Source of the DNA: an uncultured Clostridium sp.
GTDB lineage: Bacteria > Bacillota > Clostridia > Lachnospirales > Lachnospiraceae
Assembly (NCBI GenBank): GCA_900547035.1
Contig: URFM01000020.1
Coordinates: 1 to 55,922 of the forward strand
Reading direction: 5' to 3'
Length of the DNA stretch: 55,922 nucleotides
The position numbers and the translations under genes are program-made. Position 1 is the first letter of the stretch. Every line of letters starts with the position of its first letter. The notes beneath the pieces were generated by a model. It had not been told where the DNA came from. It saw nothing but the letters and a program-made list of their open reading frames with translations, and did no database searches. Shown one piece after another: positions 17,147 through 26,949 of this stretch.

Positions 17147-19928
17147 GTTGGCAAATGAGCTGGGAACCACCAGCAAAGAAATATTAGAGATTATTAAGAA
17201 AAATGACCCTTCCGCAAAGCTGTTTGCAGCGACTAAGCTGACAGAGGCTCAGGAGAATGCGGTGAGAGGGTCGCTGTCTGCGAAAAAATCCGCTCCGGCT
17301 CGTCAGGAAGCCGGCCCGGAAGGAAAGATGTCTGCGTCAGAAGCAGCGGAAAAGAGCGGCGCGTCTTCTAAGCCAGAGGCAGCAAAGCAGGAAAGCCAAA
17401 AGCCAGAGGCGGGAAAGACGGATGGGCAGGCGCCTAAGAAGAAGCTGACTGCCGTTTTCCGTCCTCAGAATGCGCAGCAGCAGATCAAGCGCCCGGTACC
17501 GAAGCCGGCCCAGGCGCCGAATCGCTCTCAGGCGGCGGCAGGAGCAAAATCTCCGGCGGCAGAGGGGAACCAGAACAGCCGCTTAGGAACCGGGCAGACA
17601 GATCTGGACCGGAATCAGCCGGCCCGTGAAAATCGTGACGGAAATCGGAACCAGGGAAATTTCCAGGGCGGACGCGATGGAAGAGAGAACCGTGACGGAA
17701 GCCGTCAGGGAGGCTTCCAGAACCGCGACGGAAGAGAGGGCCGCGACGGAGGCCGTCAGGGAGGCTTCCAGAACCGCGACGGAAGAGATAATCGCGACGG
17801 AGGCCGTCAGGGAGGCTTCCAGAACCGTGACGGAAGAGAGAACCGTGACGGAGGCCGCGGTCAGGGCGGTTACGGTCAGAATCGGTTTGGAGGCGGCCGT
17901 GACGGCGCAGATAAAGACCGCGACAGCCGCGGCGGCCGTGATGGAAACCGCAGGTCTGGCGGCCGTGACGGAGGCAGCCGGGTAAGCTTTGATACGCCGA
18001 TCCAGGCAAAGCCCACCAGCGGACGCCAGCAGAACAAGAATGCTCATAAGAATGACCGTTTTGACAAGAGAGATCATGAGGATGAGGCAAAGGGAAAGAA
18101 CAGCCGTTCCGGAAAGACCGGAAAGGGAGCCTTCATTATGCCGCAGCCTAAGAAGGAAGAGGCTAAGGTGGAGGATATCAAGACGATCGTGATTCCGGAG
18201 ACGCTGACGATCCGTGAACTGGCGGAGAAGATGAAACTTCAGCCCTCTGTAATTGTTAAAAAGCTGTTCTTAAAAGGGCAGATGGTAACTTTGAACCAGG
18301 AGATCGATTACGAGAAGGCGGAAGAGATTGCTCTGGAGTTCGATGTACTCTGCGAGAAGGAAGAGAAGGTAGATGTGATCGCAGAGCTTTTAAAGGAGGA
18401 CGAGGAGAATCCGGAAGATATGGTTCCCAGACCTCCGGTAGTGTGTGTGATGGGTCATGTAGACCATGGTAAAACCTCTCTTCTGGATGCCATTCGTCAG
18501 ACCAATGTAACGGCCAAGGAGGCAGGAGGCATTACTCAGCATATCGGCGCTTCTGTTATTGAAATCAACGGAAGAAAGATTACTTTCCTGGACACTCCCG
18601 GACATGAGGCATTTACCGCTATGCGTATGCGGGGCGCCCAGTCTACGGACATCGCGATTTTGGTTGTAGCGGCCGATGACGGCGTGATGCCTCAGACGAT
18701 CGAGGCAATCAACCATGCCAAGGCGGCAAATGTGGAGATTATTGTTGCAATCAACAAGATCGATAAACCCAGCGCGAATGTAGAGAAGGTAAAGCAGGAG
18801 CTGTCAGAGTATGAACTGATTCCCGAGGATTGGGGCGGCAGCACCGTATTTGTTCCGGTATCCGCTCACACTAAGGAAGGAATCACCGATCTTTTGGAGA
18901 TGATCCTTCTGACAGCCGATGTTCTGGAACTGAAGGCGAATCCCAACCGGAAGGGCCGCGGCTTAGTGATTGAGGCGGAGCTGGATAAGGGCAAAGGTCC
19001 GGTTGCGACAGTCCTGGTGCAGAAGGGTACTTTGAGAGTAGGCGATACCATTGCGGCAGGTGCCTGCTATGGAAAGATTCGCGCTATGATGGATGACAGA
19101 GGACGCCGCGTAAAAGAAGCCGGCCCCTCTATGCCGGTTGAGATCCTGGGCTTAAATGATGTACCCCAGGCCGGCGAAGTCTTTGTGGCAACAGAGAATG
19201 AAAAGGAAGCAAGAAACTTCGCGGAAACATTTATTTCCGAGAGTAAGAATAAACTGATTGAGGATACCAAGGCAAAACTGTCTCTGGATGACCTGTTCAG
19301 CCAGATTAAGGCAGGAAATGTGAAGGAACTTCCGATTATTGTAAAGGCGGACGTACAGGGGTCCGTGGAGGCAGTTCGTCAGAGCCTGACCAAACTTTCC
19401 AATGAGGAGGTAGTAGTAAAGGTGATTCACGGCGGCGTAGGAGCCATCAACGAATCTGATGTAACCTTAGCTTCTGCTTCCAATGCGATTATCATCGGAT
19501 TCAACGTGCGTCCGGATGCGACGGCTAAATCAGTGGCTGAGCGTGAAAAAGTAGATATTCGCCTGTATAAGGTAATTTACCAGGCGATCGAGGATGTGGA
19601 GGCAGCGATGAAGGGTATGCTGGATCCTATTTTCGAGGAAAAGGTTATCGGCCACGCAGTGGTGCGTCAGCTGTTCAAGGCCTCCGGTGTGGGTACGATT
19701 GCCGGTTCCTATGTGCTGGATGGAAAATTCGTCCGCGGCTGCAAGTGCCGCGTCAGCCGGGCCGGAGAGCAGCTCTTTGACGGCAGCCTCGCCTCCTTAA
19801 AGCGGTTTAAGGACGATGTAAAGGAAGTTGCGGCCGGATACGAGTGCGGTCTTGTATTTGAGAAGTTCAACGATCTTGCGGTGGATGATGAGATCGAGGC
19901 TTACACTATGGTTGAGGTGCCCAGATAG
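17133..19928 (+). CDS. infB: Translation initiation factor IF-2
   Basis: The 931-residue GTPase positions initiator tRNA on the 30S subunit. It has an N-terminal IF2_N domain ([21 protein letters not shown]), then a long low-complexity linker rich in Arg, Gly, Asn and Asp (about residues 150-310) with a 17-residue tandem repeat. The G domain follows, with GHVDHGKTS at about 440, DTPGHEAF and NKID motifs, then domains II-IV ending in the C-terminal fMet-tRNA-binding part. The variable linker is normal for IF-2, but its repeat array is notable. Confidence 0.97.
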   Translation: MKVSELANELGTTSKEILEIIKKNDPSAKLFAATKLTEAQENAVRGSLSAKKSAPARQEAGPEGKMSASEAAEKSGASSKPEAAKQESQKPEAGKTDGQAPKKKLTAVFRPQNAQQQIKRPVPKPAQAPNRSQAAAGAKSPAAEGNQNSRLGTGQTDLDRNQPARENRDGNRNQGNFQGGRDGRENRDGSRQGGFQNRDGREGRDGGRQGGFQNRDGRDNRDGGRQGGFQNRDGRENRDGGRGQGGYGQNRFGGGRDGADKDRDSRGGRDGNRRSGGRDGGSRVSFDTPIQAKPTSGRQQNKNAHKNDRFDKRDHEDEAKGKNSRSGKTGKGAFIMPQPKKEEAKVEDIKTIVIPETLTIRELAEKMKLQPSVIVKKLFLKGQMVTLNQEIDYEKAEEIALEFDVLCEKEEKVDVIAELLKEDEENPEDMVPRPPVVCVMGHVDHGKTSLLDAIRQTNVTAKEAGGITQHIGASVIEINGRKITFLDTPGHEAFTAMRMRGAQSTDIAILVVAADDGVMPQTIEAINHAKAANVEIIVAINKIDKPSANVEKVKQELSEYELIPEDWGGSTVFVPVSAHTKEGITDLLEMILLTADVLELKANPNRKGRGLVIEAELDKGKGPVATVLVQKGTLRVGDTIAAGACYGKIRAMMDDRGRRVKEAGPSMPVEILGLNDVPQAGEVFVATENEKEARNFAETFISESKNKLIEDTKAKLSLDDLFSQIKAGNVKELPIIVKADVQGSVEAVRQSLTKLSNEEVVVKVIHGGVGAINESDVTLASASNAIIIGFNVRPDATAKSVAEREKVDIRLYKVIYQAIEDVEAAMKGMLDPIFEEKVIGHAVVRQLFKASGVGTIAGSYVLDGKFVRGCKCRVSRAGEQLFDGSLASLKRFKDDVKEVAAGYECGLVFEKFNDLAVDDEIEAYTMVEVPR
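17703..17855 (+). repeat. 51-bp tandem repeat in the infB linker
   Basis: Three in-frame copies of a 51-bp unit begin at 17703, 17754 and 17805. Each encodes [17 protein letters not shown] (17 residues). Copies differ at only a few bases, so the array could vary in copy number by slippage without breaking the frame. Confidence 0.85.
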
Positions 19929-19971
19929 GAACACTGTGATCCTCACGTCAGTTATAAAAGAAAGGAATTAT

Positions 19972-20343
19972 ATGCGCAAAAACAGTATTAAGAATACGAG
20001 AATCAACATGGAAGTGCAGCGTGAACTGAGCGAACTGATACGCTCCGGTATCAAGGATCCGCGCATCCACCCCATGACCAGCGTGGTGGCGGTGGAAGTG
20101 ACGCCGGATTTGAAATACTGCAAGGCGTATGTAAGCGTTCTTGGCGATGAGGAGGCCGGAAAAGCCACCATCGAGGGATTAAAGAGCGCGGAGGGGTTTG
20201 TGCGCAGGGAGCTGGCCCGCAGGGTCAACCTGCGCAATACTCCCCAGATCCGCTTCATTTTGGATCAGTCTATTGAGTACGGCGTCCATATGTCCCACCT
20301 GATTGATGAGGTGGCGAAAGCAGATGAGGAGGGCCGGGAATGA
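19972..20343 (+). CDS. rbfA: Ribosome-binding factor A
   Basis: A 123-residue KH-like 30S maturation factor: RINMEVQRELSELIRSGIKDPRI, then TSVVAVEVTPDLKYCKAYVS, then RRVNLRNTPQIRF are family hallmarks. The start is ATG 19972 preceded by AAAGGAA; upstream in-frame codons lie inside infB. Its stop overlaps the nrnA start (ATGA), so translation is coupled. Confidence 0.95.
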   Translation: MRKNSIKNTRINMEVQRELSELIRSGIKDPRIHPMTSVVAVEVTPDLKYCKAYVSVLGDEEAGKATIEGLKSAEGFVRRELARRVNLRNTPQIRFILDQSIEYGVHMSHLIDEVAKADEEGRE

Positions 20344-21299
20344 GTATACTGGAATCTATGATACAGGAGGCTTCTTCCATCGCTATTCTGGGCCATATCC
20401 ATCCGGATGGCGACTGCCTGGGATCCAGTCTCGGCCTTTGGAACTATTTAAGACGGGAATATCCCCAAATTCATGCGGTGGTTTACCTGGAGGAAGCTTC
20501 CCGCAAGTTCAGTTATATGAGCGGCTTTGACAAAATCCGCAGTCATGTGGATGATGAAACCTATGACTTGTGCATCTGCCTGGACTGCGGCAGCGAAGAC
20601 CGCCTCGGAGAATTTTTGCCGTATTTGAAAAGTGCCAAGAAGAGCCTTTGCCTGGACCATCATATAACCAATACCCGTTATGCCCAGGTAAATCTGGTGG
20701 CGGACGGAGCCAGCTCTGCCTGCGAGGTGCTTTACGAGCAGCTGCGGCCGGAAGCCATCGATCAGACAGTGGCGGAGTGCCTGTATACCGGAATTGTACA
20801 CGATACCGGCGTATTTAAATTTTCCAGCACCTCCGCCAGAACGATGGAGATTGCTGGAAAGCTGATGGAAAAGGGAATTGACTTTGGCGAGATTATTGAC
20901 GGCAGTTTTTATCGTAAGACCTATGTACAGAACCAGATTTTGGGCCGCGCCCTGCTGGAAAGCATTACTTTTATGGATGGAAAGTGTATTTTCAGCGCCA
21001 TTAAGAAAAAAGATATGGATTTTTATGGTGTCACCAGCAAGGATCTGGATGGGATTATTGACCAGCTGAGGCTTACAGAAGGAGTTGAGTGTGCTCTGTT
21101 TCTTTATGAGACCGGACCTCAGCAGTACAAGGTAAGCATGAGATCCCAGCATGTGGTAGATGTAAGCCGTATTGCCGCTTACTTTGGCGGAGGAGGTCAT
21201 GTAAGAGCCGCCGGCTGTACTATGAACGGCAGTATCCACGATGTGATCAACAACCTGGCGGGACATATTGCAAAAGAGCTGGAAGAGGCAGAGGCGTAG
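20340..21299 (+). CDS. nrnA: DHH/DHHA1 phosphoesterase NrnA (nanoRNase/pAp phosphatase)
   Basis: The 319-residue bifunctional enzyme degrades 2-5-mer RNA and dephosphorylates 3'-phosphoadenosine 5'-phosphate. Manganese-binding motifs are GHIHPDGDCLGSS, LDCGS and the DHH motif in LDHHITN; the DHHA1 domain has GGGGHVRAAG. Starts in ATGA overlap with rbfA and is followed 9 bp later by truB, the usual Firmicutes arrangement. Confidence 0.95.
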   Translation: MSILESMIQEASSIAILGHIHPDGDCLGSSLGLWNYLRREYPQIHAVVYLEEASRKFSYMSGFDKIRSHVDDETYDLCICLDCGSEDRLGEFLPYLKSAKKSLCLDHHITNTRYAQVNLVADGASSACEVLYEQLRPEAIDQTVAECLYTGIVHDTGVFKFSSTSARTMEIAGKLMEKGIDFGEIIDGSFYRKTYVQNQILGRALLESITFMDGKCIFSAIKKKDMDFYGVTSKDLDGIIDQLRLTEGVECALFLYETGPQQYKVSMRSQHVVDVSRIAAYFGGGGHVRAAGCTMNGSIHDVINNLAGHIAKELEEAEA

Positions 21300-21308
21300 G
21301 AAAAATTC

Positions 21309-22238
21309 ATGTACCATGGAATGATTAATGTATATAAGGAACCGGGTTATACATCTCATGATGTAGTAGCCCGGCTTCGCGGCATTTTAAAACAGAAAAA
21401 GATCGGCCATACGGGGACGTTGGATCCGGCAGCCCAGGGGGTGCTTCCGGTATGTCTTGGCATCGGAACCCGTCTCTGCGACCTCCTGACAGACCGGGAT
21501 AAGACCTACTGCGCGGTGCTTCTGCTGGGCCAGGAAACGGACACCCAGGACACAACCGGGAAGGTTCTGCGGGAGGAAAGAGAAAAGGCCATGACTCTGG
21601 ATGAGGAGAATATTCGCCGTACAGTGGGGGGATTTATAGGAGATTATAACCAGATTCCTCCTATGTATTCCGCCCTGAAAGTCCAGGGGAAAAAACTCTA
21701 TGAGCTGGCCCGTCAGGGCAAAACAGTAGAGCGGGAGGCCCGGCCGGTAAAGATTCATGAAATTGAGATTGAAGAAATCAGCCTTCCAAGAATTAGGTTG
21801 ACGGTTTCATGCTCCAAGGGAACTTATATCCGAACCTTGTGCCATGATATCGGGGAAGCATTGGGATGCGCCGGGTGTATGGAGCAGTTGACCAGAACCA
21901 GAGCCGCCGGCTTCAGGATCGAAGACAGCCTGAAGTTGGACGAGATCGAAGCGCTGGCCGGAGAGGGAAGAATTGCAGAACGGATTGTTCCTGTAGAGGC
22001 GGCACTGAGCGATTATCCGGCGCTGGCCAGCCGTCCGGAGGCAGATGGTCTGGTCCATAATGGGAATCCCTGCTTTGCCAGGCAGCTTGAGGGGACAGAC
22101 CAGCAAATAAAGGAGCCGGGAGACGGACAGCTGTTTCGTATGTACGACAGCCAAGGCCTTCTGATGGGGCTTTATGAATATGAAGAAAGGCGGCATTTCT
22201 GGAAGCCCAAAAAGATGCTCCTTGCATCAGCTGATTAA
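21309..22238 (+). CDS. truB: tRNA pseudouridine-55 synthase
   Basis: The 309-residue enzyme isomerises U55 in the T-loop of tRNAs. The catalytic aspartate is in GHTGTLDPAAQGVLP, with NVYKEPGYTSHDVV at the N-terminus, the IPPMYSALKVQGKKLYELAR motif and SKGTYIRTLCHDIG. It is in the usual place after nrnA and before ribF. Confidence 0.96.
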   Translation: MYHGMINVYKEPGYTSHDVVARLRGILKQKKIGHTGTLDPAAQGVLPVCLGIGTRLCDLLTDRDKTYCAVLLLGQETDTQDTTGKVLREEREKAMTLDEENIRRTVGGFIGDYNQIPPMYSALKVQGKKLYELARQGKTVEREARPVKIHEIEIEEISLPRIRLTVSCSKGTYIRTLCHDIGEALGCAGCMEQLTRTRAAGFRIEDSLKLDEIEALAGEGRIAERIVPVEAALSDYPALASRPEADGLVHNGNPCFARQLEGTDQQIKEPGDGQLFRMYDSQGLLMGLYEYEERRHFWKPKKMLLASAD

Positions 22239-22295
22239 GATGAGGGAGAGGAGAAAACGCCGCGGCTCATCAGACAGAACCGGGGAGGAACAGGT

Positions 22296-23243
22296 ATGCA
22301 CTATATTACAAATACCATGGAATTTCAGATCCACGAACCGACGGTGGTAACCATTGGAAAATTTGACGGCAGGCACAGGGGACATCAGAAGATCATGGCT
22401 AAGATGGGACAAGTGCGTGAGCGCTATGGTTACCGGACGGCGGCGTTTACCTTCAGCGTAACGCCTGACGCTATGGTGACGGGCAAAGCCCAAAGGCTTC
22501 TGACTACGAATATGGAGCGCCGGAGAAATATGGAAGAGACGGGGATTGACTATTTGGTGGAATACCCATTTACAAAGGAAACCCTTCATATGATGCCGGA
22601 GGACTTCGTCCGCGATATTCTGCTGGGACAGATGAACGCCAAGGCAATCGTAGTAGGAACGGACTGCAGCTTTGGCTATAACCGTCTGGGAAACGCCGGT
22701 CTGTTGGAGCAGATGTCCAAGGAGTATGACTTTAAGCTCTGGGTGATTGAAAAGGAAAAAGACGAGAACAGGGATATCAGCAGTACCTATATCCGGGAAG
22801 AATTAGACCAGGGAAATGTAGAAAAAGCTTGGGAACTTTTGGGAGAACCTTACGCCATCCATGGCGCGGTGGTTCACGGCAAAAATATGGGAGGACGGAT
22901 TTTGGGATTTCCCACTGCAAATCTGGTTCCGCCTGCAAATAAGCGACTGCCTATGTTCGGCGTTTATGTATCCAGGGTAAAGCTGGATGGGAAAACTTAT
23001 CGGGGCGTCACCGATATTGGAAAGAAGCCGACGGTAGAAGGAGAAAATCCGGTAGGGGTGGAGACCTATATTTTCGATTTAGACCGCGATATTTACGGCG
23101 TAGTGATTGAAGTTCAGCTTCTGGCATTTATCCGGGGAGAGATGCGCTTTGATTCCATCGAGGATTTGAAAACTCAGATTGGACGGGATAAAGAAAAGGC
23201 AAGAATATACTTTGAGGAACATCCTGAACTGATACGGAAATAA
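22296..23243 (+). CDS. ribF: Bifunctional riboflavin kinase/FMN adenylyltransferase
   Basis: The 315-residue protein makes FMN then FAD. The N-terminal nucleotidyltransferase domain carries VTIGKFDGRHRGHQKI (the usual family form has V-H-x-G at that site) and the ISSTYIREEL motif; the C-terminal flavokinase domain has GRILGFPTANL and GVTDIGKKPTV. It is the last gene of the nusA/infB cluster and is followed by a strong hairpin. Confidence 0.95.
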   Translation: MHYITNTMEFQIHEPTVVTIGKFDGRHRGHQKIMAKMGQVRERYGYRTAAFTFSVTPDAMVTGKAQRLLTTNMERRRNMEETGIDYLVEYPFTKETLHMMPEDFVRDILLGQMNAKAIVVGTDCSFGYNRLGNAGLLEQMSKEYDFKLWVIEKEKDENRDISSTYIREELDQGNVEKAWELLGEPYAIHGAVVHGKNMGGRILGFPTANLVPPANKRLPMFGVYVSRVKLDGKTYRGVTDIGKKPTVEGENPVGVETYIFDLDRDIYGVVIEVQLLAFIRGEMRFDSIEDLKTQIGRDKEKARIYFEEHPELIRK

Positions 23244-23275
23244 AAGAAAATTTGTCCCTCTGGAGGCTTGGGGGT

Positions 23276-23327
23276 AAAGCACAATATCTATGTATTTTTT
23301 TAAAAGAGAACATAGATATTGTGCTTT
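23276..23327. promoter_or_regulatory. nrdR box: 17-bp perfect inverted repeat: ribF terminator and probable NrdR box pair
   Basis: AAAGCACAATATCTATG at 23276-23292 is repeated in perfect inverted form at 23311-23327, with an 18-base loop and a following TTGTTTCT tail, so it can terminate the ribF transcript. Each arm also resembles the published NrdR box (acaCwAtATaTwGtgt as I recall it). The box starts are 30 bp apart, about three helical turns, and the right one overlaps the -35 of the nrdD promoter. Both roles may be real. Confidence 0.6.
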
Positions 23328-23347
23328 TTGTTTCTATCTGCTATAAT
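23319..23347 (+). promoter_or_regulatory. Sigma-A promoter of nrdD
   Basis: TTGTGC at 23319-23324 and TATAAT at 23342-23347 with a 17-bp spacer. The -35 lies inside the right arm of the inverted repeat, so a bound repressor would block polymerase. Confidence 0.7.
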
Positions 23348-23421
23348 GGATTTCGTGGCGTTCTCGTTTGGCGAGAAACATTGACTAAGACCAGCAGGGG
23401 TGCGAAAGGAGTATATTTGGG

Positions 23422-25896
23422 ATGATTGAAGTTGTAAAGCGTGATGGAGAGATCGCGGAGTTTAATCTGTCCAAAATCACGGAAGCAATTAAGAAAGCGT
23501 TTAAGGCAACGGCAAAGGAATATAATCATGAGATTCTGGAGCTTTTATCTTTGAGAGTAACCGCGGATTTCCAGAATAAAATGAAGGATGGAAAGATTTC
23601 CGTGGAGGAAATTCAGGACAGCGTAGAGCATGTTCTGGAGCAGACCGGCTACACAGAAGTGGCTAAGGCCTATATTCTCTACCGCAAACAGCGGGAGAAG
23701 ATCCGTAATATGAACAGCTCTATTTTGGATTATAAAGATCTGGTAAACGGATATGTGAAGGTGGAAGATTGGCGGGTAAAGGAGAATTCTACCGTTACCT
23801 ATTCTGTTGGAGGACTGATTTTAAGCAATTCCGGCGCGGTGACAGCCAACTACTGGCTCAGCGAGATTTATGACCAGGAGATCGCGGATGCTCACAGAAA
23901 TGCGGACATTCATCTTCATGATCTGTCTATGCTTACCGGCTATTGCGCAGGCTGGTCACTGAAACAGCTCCTTTTAGAGGGCCTGGGAGGAATTCCCGGA
24001 AAGATTACCTCCTCTCCGGCAAAGCATTTGTCCGTACTCTGCAATCAGATGGTTAATTTCCTGGGAATTATGCAGAATGAGTGGGCCGGAGCTCAAGCGT
24101 TTTCCTCCTTTGATACATACTTGGCTCCTTTTGTAAAAGCAGACCATCTGACCTATCCGGAGGTGAAGAAATGCATTGAGTCTTTCATTTATGGAGTGAA
24201 TACTCCCAGCCGCTGGGGAACCCAGGCTCCGTTTTCCAATATTACCCTGGACTGGACGGTTCCTGAGGATATGGCGGAATTAAACGCGATTGTAGGCGGT
24301 AAGGAGATGGATTTCAAGTATAAGGACTGTAAGGCAGAAATGGACATGGTCAATAAGGCCTTTATTGAAACCATGATTGAAGGAGATGCTAATGGAAGAG
24401 GCTTTCAGTATCCGATTCCCACCTATTCCATTACCAAAGCCTTTGACTGGTCCGATACGGAGAACAACCGCCTTCTTTTTGAGATGACCTCCAAATACGG
24501 CACCCCTTATTTTTCAAATTATATTAACAGCGATATGAAACCCAGCGATGTGCGCAGCATGTGCTGCCGCCTGCGTCTGGATCTGCGTGAACTGCGCCGT
24601 AAGACCGGCGGATTCTTCGGCTCAGGAGAGAGCACCGGCTCGGTGGGAGTGGTGACCATCAATATGCCGAGGATTGCTTATCTGGCCAAGGATGAGAAAG
24701 ATTTTTACAAACGTCTGGATCATATGATGGATATTGCTGCCAGGTCTTTAAAGACCAAGAGGGAAGTAATTACCAAGCTTCTGAATCAGGGACTGTATCC
24801 CTATACGAAGCGGTATCTTGGAACCTTTGAGAACCATTTTTCCACCATCGGACTGGTAGGAATGAACGAGGCGGGCTTAAACGCCAAATGGATTCGCCAG
24901 GATATGACCCATCCGTCCTGCCAGAAGTTTACCAAGGAAGTGCTGGAGCATATGAGAAGCCGCCTGTCCGATTACCAGGAGATGTATGGAGATCTTTACA
25001 ATCTGGAGGCGACTCCGGCTGAGTCTACCAGCTACCGTTTGGCAAAGCACGATAAAAAGCGCTACCCGGATATTATAACGGCCGGAGGAGAGGGAGATAC
25101 TCCTTACTACACCAACAGCTCTCACCTGCCGGTGGGATACACGGAGGATATTTTTGAGGCGCTGGATATTCAGGATGATCTTCAGACTCTTTACACCTCC
25201 GGAACGGTGTTCCACGCTTTCCTTGGAGAGAAGATGCCGGATTGGAAGGCGGCAGCAGGCCTGGTTCGGACCATTGCGGAGAACTACAAGCTTCCTTATT
25301 ATACTTTGTCGCCGACCTATTCGATCTGTAAGACCCACGGCTATCTGGCAGGGGAGCATTTCATCTGTCCGGAGTGCGGGGCCAAGGCAGAGGTCTACAG
25401 CCGGATTACCGGATACTACCGGCCGGTTCAGAACTGGAATGAAGGAAAGCTTCAGGAATATAAGAACCGGACCACATACAATGTAGGCGCTTCCAGGCTA
25501 ACTCATGGACTTTCCAGAATCCAGGCTGTCAGCGAGGCCAGGGCTCAGGCCCAGGCGGAGCGGCAGGTCCAGACAGAACGTCAGGCTCAGGCGGAGCCGG
25601 CGGCTAAGGAGTCAGCAAAAGAGCAGCAGGCATTTGGGGCAAATACGCCCGTAAGCCTTTACCTTTTCACCACCAAAACCTGTCCCAACTGCCGGACGGC
25701 CATGGGATTTTTGAAGGGAATGGACTATCAAGTGGTGGATGCGGAAGAACATCCGGAGCTGGCGGAGAAGTATGGAATCTTCCAGGCCCCCACGCTGGTA
25801 GCGGTGGCGGACGGCATCATGCAGAAATTCTCCGGGGCGTCCAATATCCGGAAGTTTGCGGAGCAGAACAGGGAAGCGGCTTATGAAAGACAGTGA
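23422..25896 (+). CDS. nrdD: Anaerobic (class III) ribonucleoside-triphosphate reductase with C-terminal glutaredoxin-like domain
   Basis: The 824-residue glycyl-radical enzyme makes dNTPs without oxygen. It has an N-terminal ATP-cone (about 1-90), the catalytic barrel with C381/C382 (MCCRLRL), a Cys/His zinc site (CKTHGY then C649-P-E-C652) and the radical glycine G664 in RITGYYRP. Beyond the usual end (about residue 690) comes an Ala/Gln/Glu-rich linker, then a thioredoxin-fold domain with a CPNC redox motif (C754, C757) and a cis-Pro in FQAPTL. The fused domain is a likely dedicated electron donor. No nrdG activase is adjacent; the next gene is a LysR regulator overlapping by 14 bp. Confidence 0.95.
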   Translation: MIEVVKRDGEIAEFNLSKITEAIKKAFKATAKEYNHEILELLSLRVTADFQNKMKDGKISVEEIQDSVEHVLEQTGYTEVAKAYILYRKQREKIRNMNSSILDYKDLVNGYVKVEDWRVKENSTVTYSVGGLILSNSGAVTANYWLSEIYDQEIADAHRNADIHLHDLSMLTGYCAGWSLKQLLLEGLGGIPGKITSSPAKHLSVLCNQMVNFLGIMQNEWAGAQAFSSFDTYLAPFVKADHLTYPEVKKCIESFIYGVNTPSRWGTQAPFSNITLDWTVPEDMAELNAIVGGKEMDFKYKDCKAEMDMVNKAFIETMIEGDANGRGFQYPIPTYSITKAFDWSDTENNRLLFEMTSKYGTPYFSNYINSDMKPSDVRSMCCRLRLDLRELRRKTGGFFGSGESTGSVGVVTINMPRIAYLAKDEKDFYKRLDHMMDIAARSLKTKREVITKLLNQGLYPYTKRYLGTFENHFSTIGLVGMNEAGLNAKWIRQDMTHPSCQKFTKEVLEHMRSRLSDYQEMYGDLYNLEATPAESTSYRLAKHDKKRYPDIITAGGEGDTPYYTNSSHLPVGYTEDIFEALDIQDDLQTLYTSGTVFHAFLGEKMPDWKAAAGLVRTIAENYKLPYYTLSPTYSICKTHGYLAGEHFICPECGAKAEVYSRITGYYRPVQNWNEGKLQEYKNRTTYNVGASRLTHGLSRIQAVSEARAQAQAERQVQTERQAQAEPAAKESAKEQQAFGANTPVSLYLFTTKTCPNCRTAMGFLKGMDYQVVDAEEHPELAEKYGIFQAPTLVAVADGIMQKFSGASNIRKFAEQNREAAYERQ

Positions 25897-26749
25897 CTGG
25901 AGGATTCTCTACGAACTGTACCAGACGCCCAATATTACCAAGGTGGCGGAGAAGCTGTTTATGACCCAGCCCACGCTGACCAAGCGGCTGCAGTATATCG
26001 AGGAGGAGTTTCAGACCCGGATTGTCAGCCGCAGCACCAAAGGTGTGGTCTTTACCAGGGAAGGGGAATATCTGGTCCATCAGGCGGAGCTGTATCTGCA
26101 GTTCCGGGGCGGGATTGACCGGAGGATGGAGGCCTTTAAACAGGAGGGGGTGGGAACGATTCGGATTGCTTCCTCCCTCACCTTCAGTAAGCAGTATCTG
26201 CCTGCTCTGATTTTAGAGTTTCAGAAGAATCACCCGGACGTATCCTTTGATATCCAGAGCGTGGAAAGCCATTTTTTGGCAAAGTTCCTGAAGGACGGCA
26301 CCTCGGACATGGCTTTTGTGCGGGGAGAGTATGAAATGGAACTGCACACGAAACGGATTCTGACGGAACAGGCTTATCTGGTTTCTTCCAGGCCGCTGTC
26401 CATGGCGGAGCTTTTAACGGTCTGCCGGGTAGACTGCTTTATGAGCGAAGCCAGTAAAAAGCTTCTGGACCGCTGGTGGAAAGACAATTTCCAGGAGATT
26501 CCAAAGAGTGGGGTCCATGTAGGCTTTGTGGATATGGCGCTGCATATGGTATGCCAGGGTTTGGGGTACATGGTTGGATTTTTCAGCGAGAAGGAGTTAG
26601 ACCAATTAGGAATATGGCATCAGCCAATCCTGAACCGGGATGGAACACCGGTGGAGAGGGACACTTTTCTGGTTTATCCGGAAAACGCGGAGAAATCTCC
26701 GATTGTGCAGGATTTCATTGCCATGGTGGAAAAGGAGTTTGAAGAGTAA
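25883..26749 (+). CDS. LysR-family transcriptional regulator
   Basis: A 288-residue LysR protein: HTH in the first 60 residues (ITKVAEKLFMTQPTLTKRLQYIEEEF), effector-binding domain after GTIRIASSLTFSKQYLP. I start it at ATG 25883, inside the end of nrdD; the in-frame ATG at 25856 would add nine residues with no family similarity. A strong terminator follows, then a CitMHS transporter whose promoter has a LysR-type dyad, so it probably regulates that transport/esterase pair rather than nrdD. Confidence 0.88.
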   Translation: MKDSDWRILYELYQTPNITKVAEKLFMTQPTLTKRLQYIEEEFQTRIVSRSTKGVVFTREGEYLVHQAELYLQFRGGIDRRMEAFKQEGVGTIRIASSLTFSKQYLPALILEFQKNHPDVSFDIQSVESHFLAKFLKDGTSDMAFVRGEYEMELHTKRILTEQAYLVSSRPLSMAELLTVCRVDCFMSEASKKLLDRWWKDNFQEIPKSGVHVGFVDMALHMVCQGLGYMVGFFSEKELDQLGIWHQPILNRDGTPVERDTFLVYPENAEKSPIVQDFIAMVEKEFEE

Positions 26750-26769
26750 GACAAATTCATAAACGAAAG

Positions 26770-26808
26770 GAAAGCGGCATCCCGGCCAACGGAAGGGATG
26801 CCGCTTTT
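26770..26808 (+). terminator. Rho-independent terminator after LysR
   Basis: AAAGCGGCATCCC pairs with GGGATGCCGCTTT (13 bp) around an 11-base loop, followed by T residues. It separates the LysR transcript from the transporter operon. Confidence 0.9.
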
Positions 26809-26829
26809 TGCAGATGCCCGGAGGCTGTT

Positions 26830-26844
26830 ATTCAATTTCGGAAT
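26830..26844. promoter_or_regulatory. LysR-type dyad upstream of the transporter promoter
   Basis: ATTC and GAAT around AATTTCG form a T-N11-A dyad that ends 21 bp before the -35 element. It is short, so the assignment rests mainly on position. Confidence 0.35.
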
Positions 26845-26865
26845 CTCATCATGAAATACCTCTAT

Positions 26866-26894
26866 TTTACTAAGGCGGATAAAAAATTTATAAT
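26866..26894 (+). promoter_or_regulatory. Promoter of the CitMHS-esterase operon
   Basis: TTTACT at 26866-26871 and TATAAT at 26889-26894, spacer 17 bp. It lies inside the longest ORF frame and therefore argues for the downstream start at 26950. Confidence 0.7.
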
Positions 26895-26949
26895 AGAGAA
26901 CATCAGAAAGCGCGCTTGGGAAATGATGGACAATACGAGGAGGAAGAAG

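Noticed and set aside
17485..18090. Antisense open frames across the infB linker
   Set aside because: Repetitive GC-rich codons for Arg, Gly and Asp leave all frames open; the products are low-complexity and lack start signals.
26851..26949. Upstream start of the CitMHS transporter
   Set aside because: The interval contains a consensus promoter, and the downstream ATG 26950 has AGGAGGAAG immediately before it.
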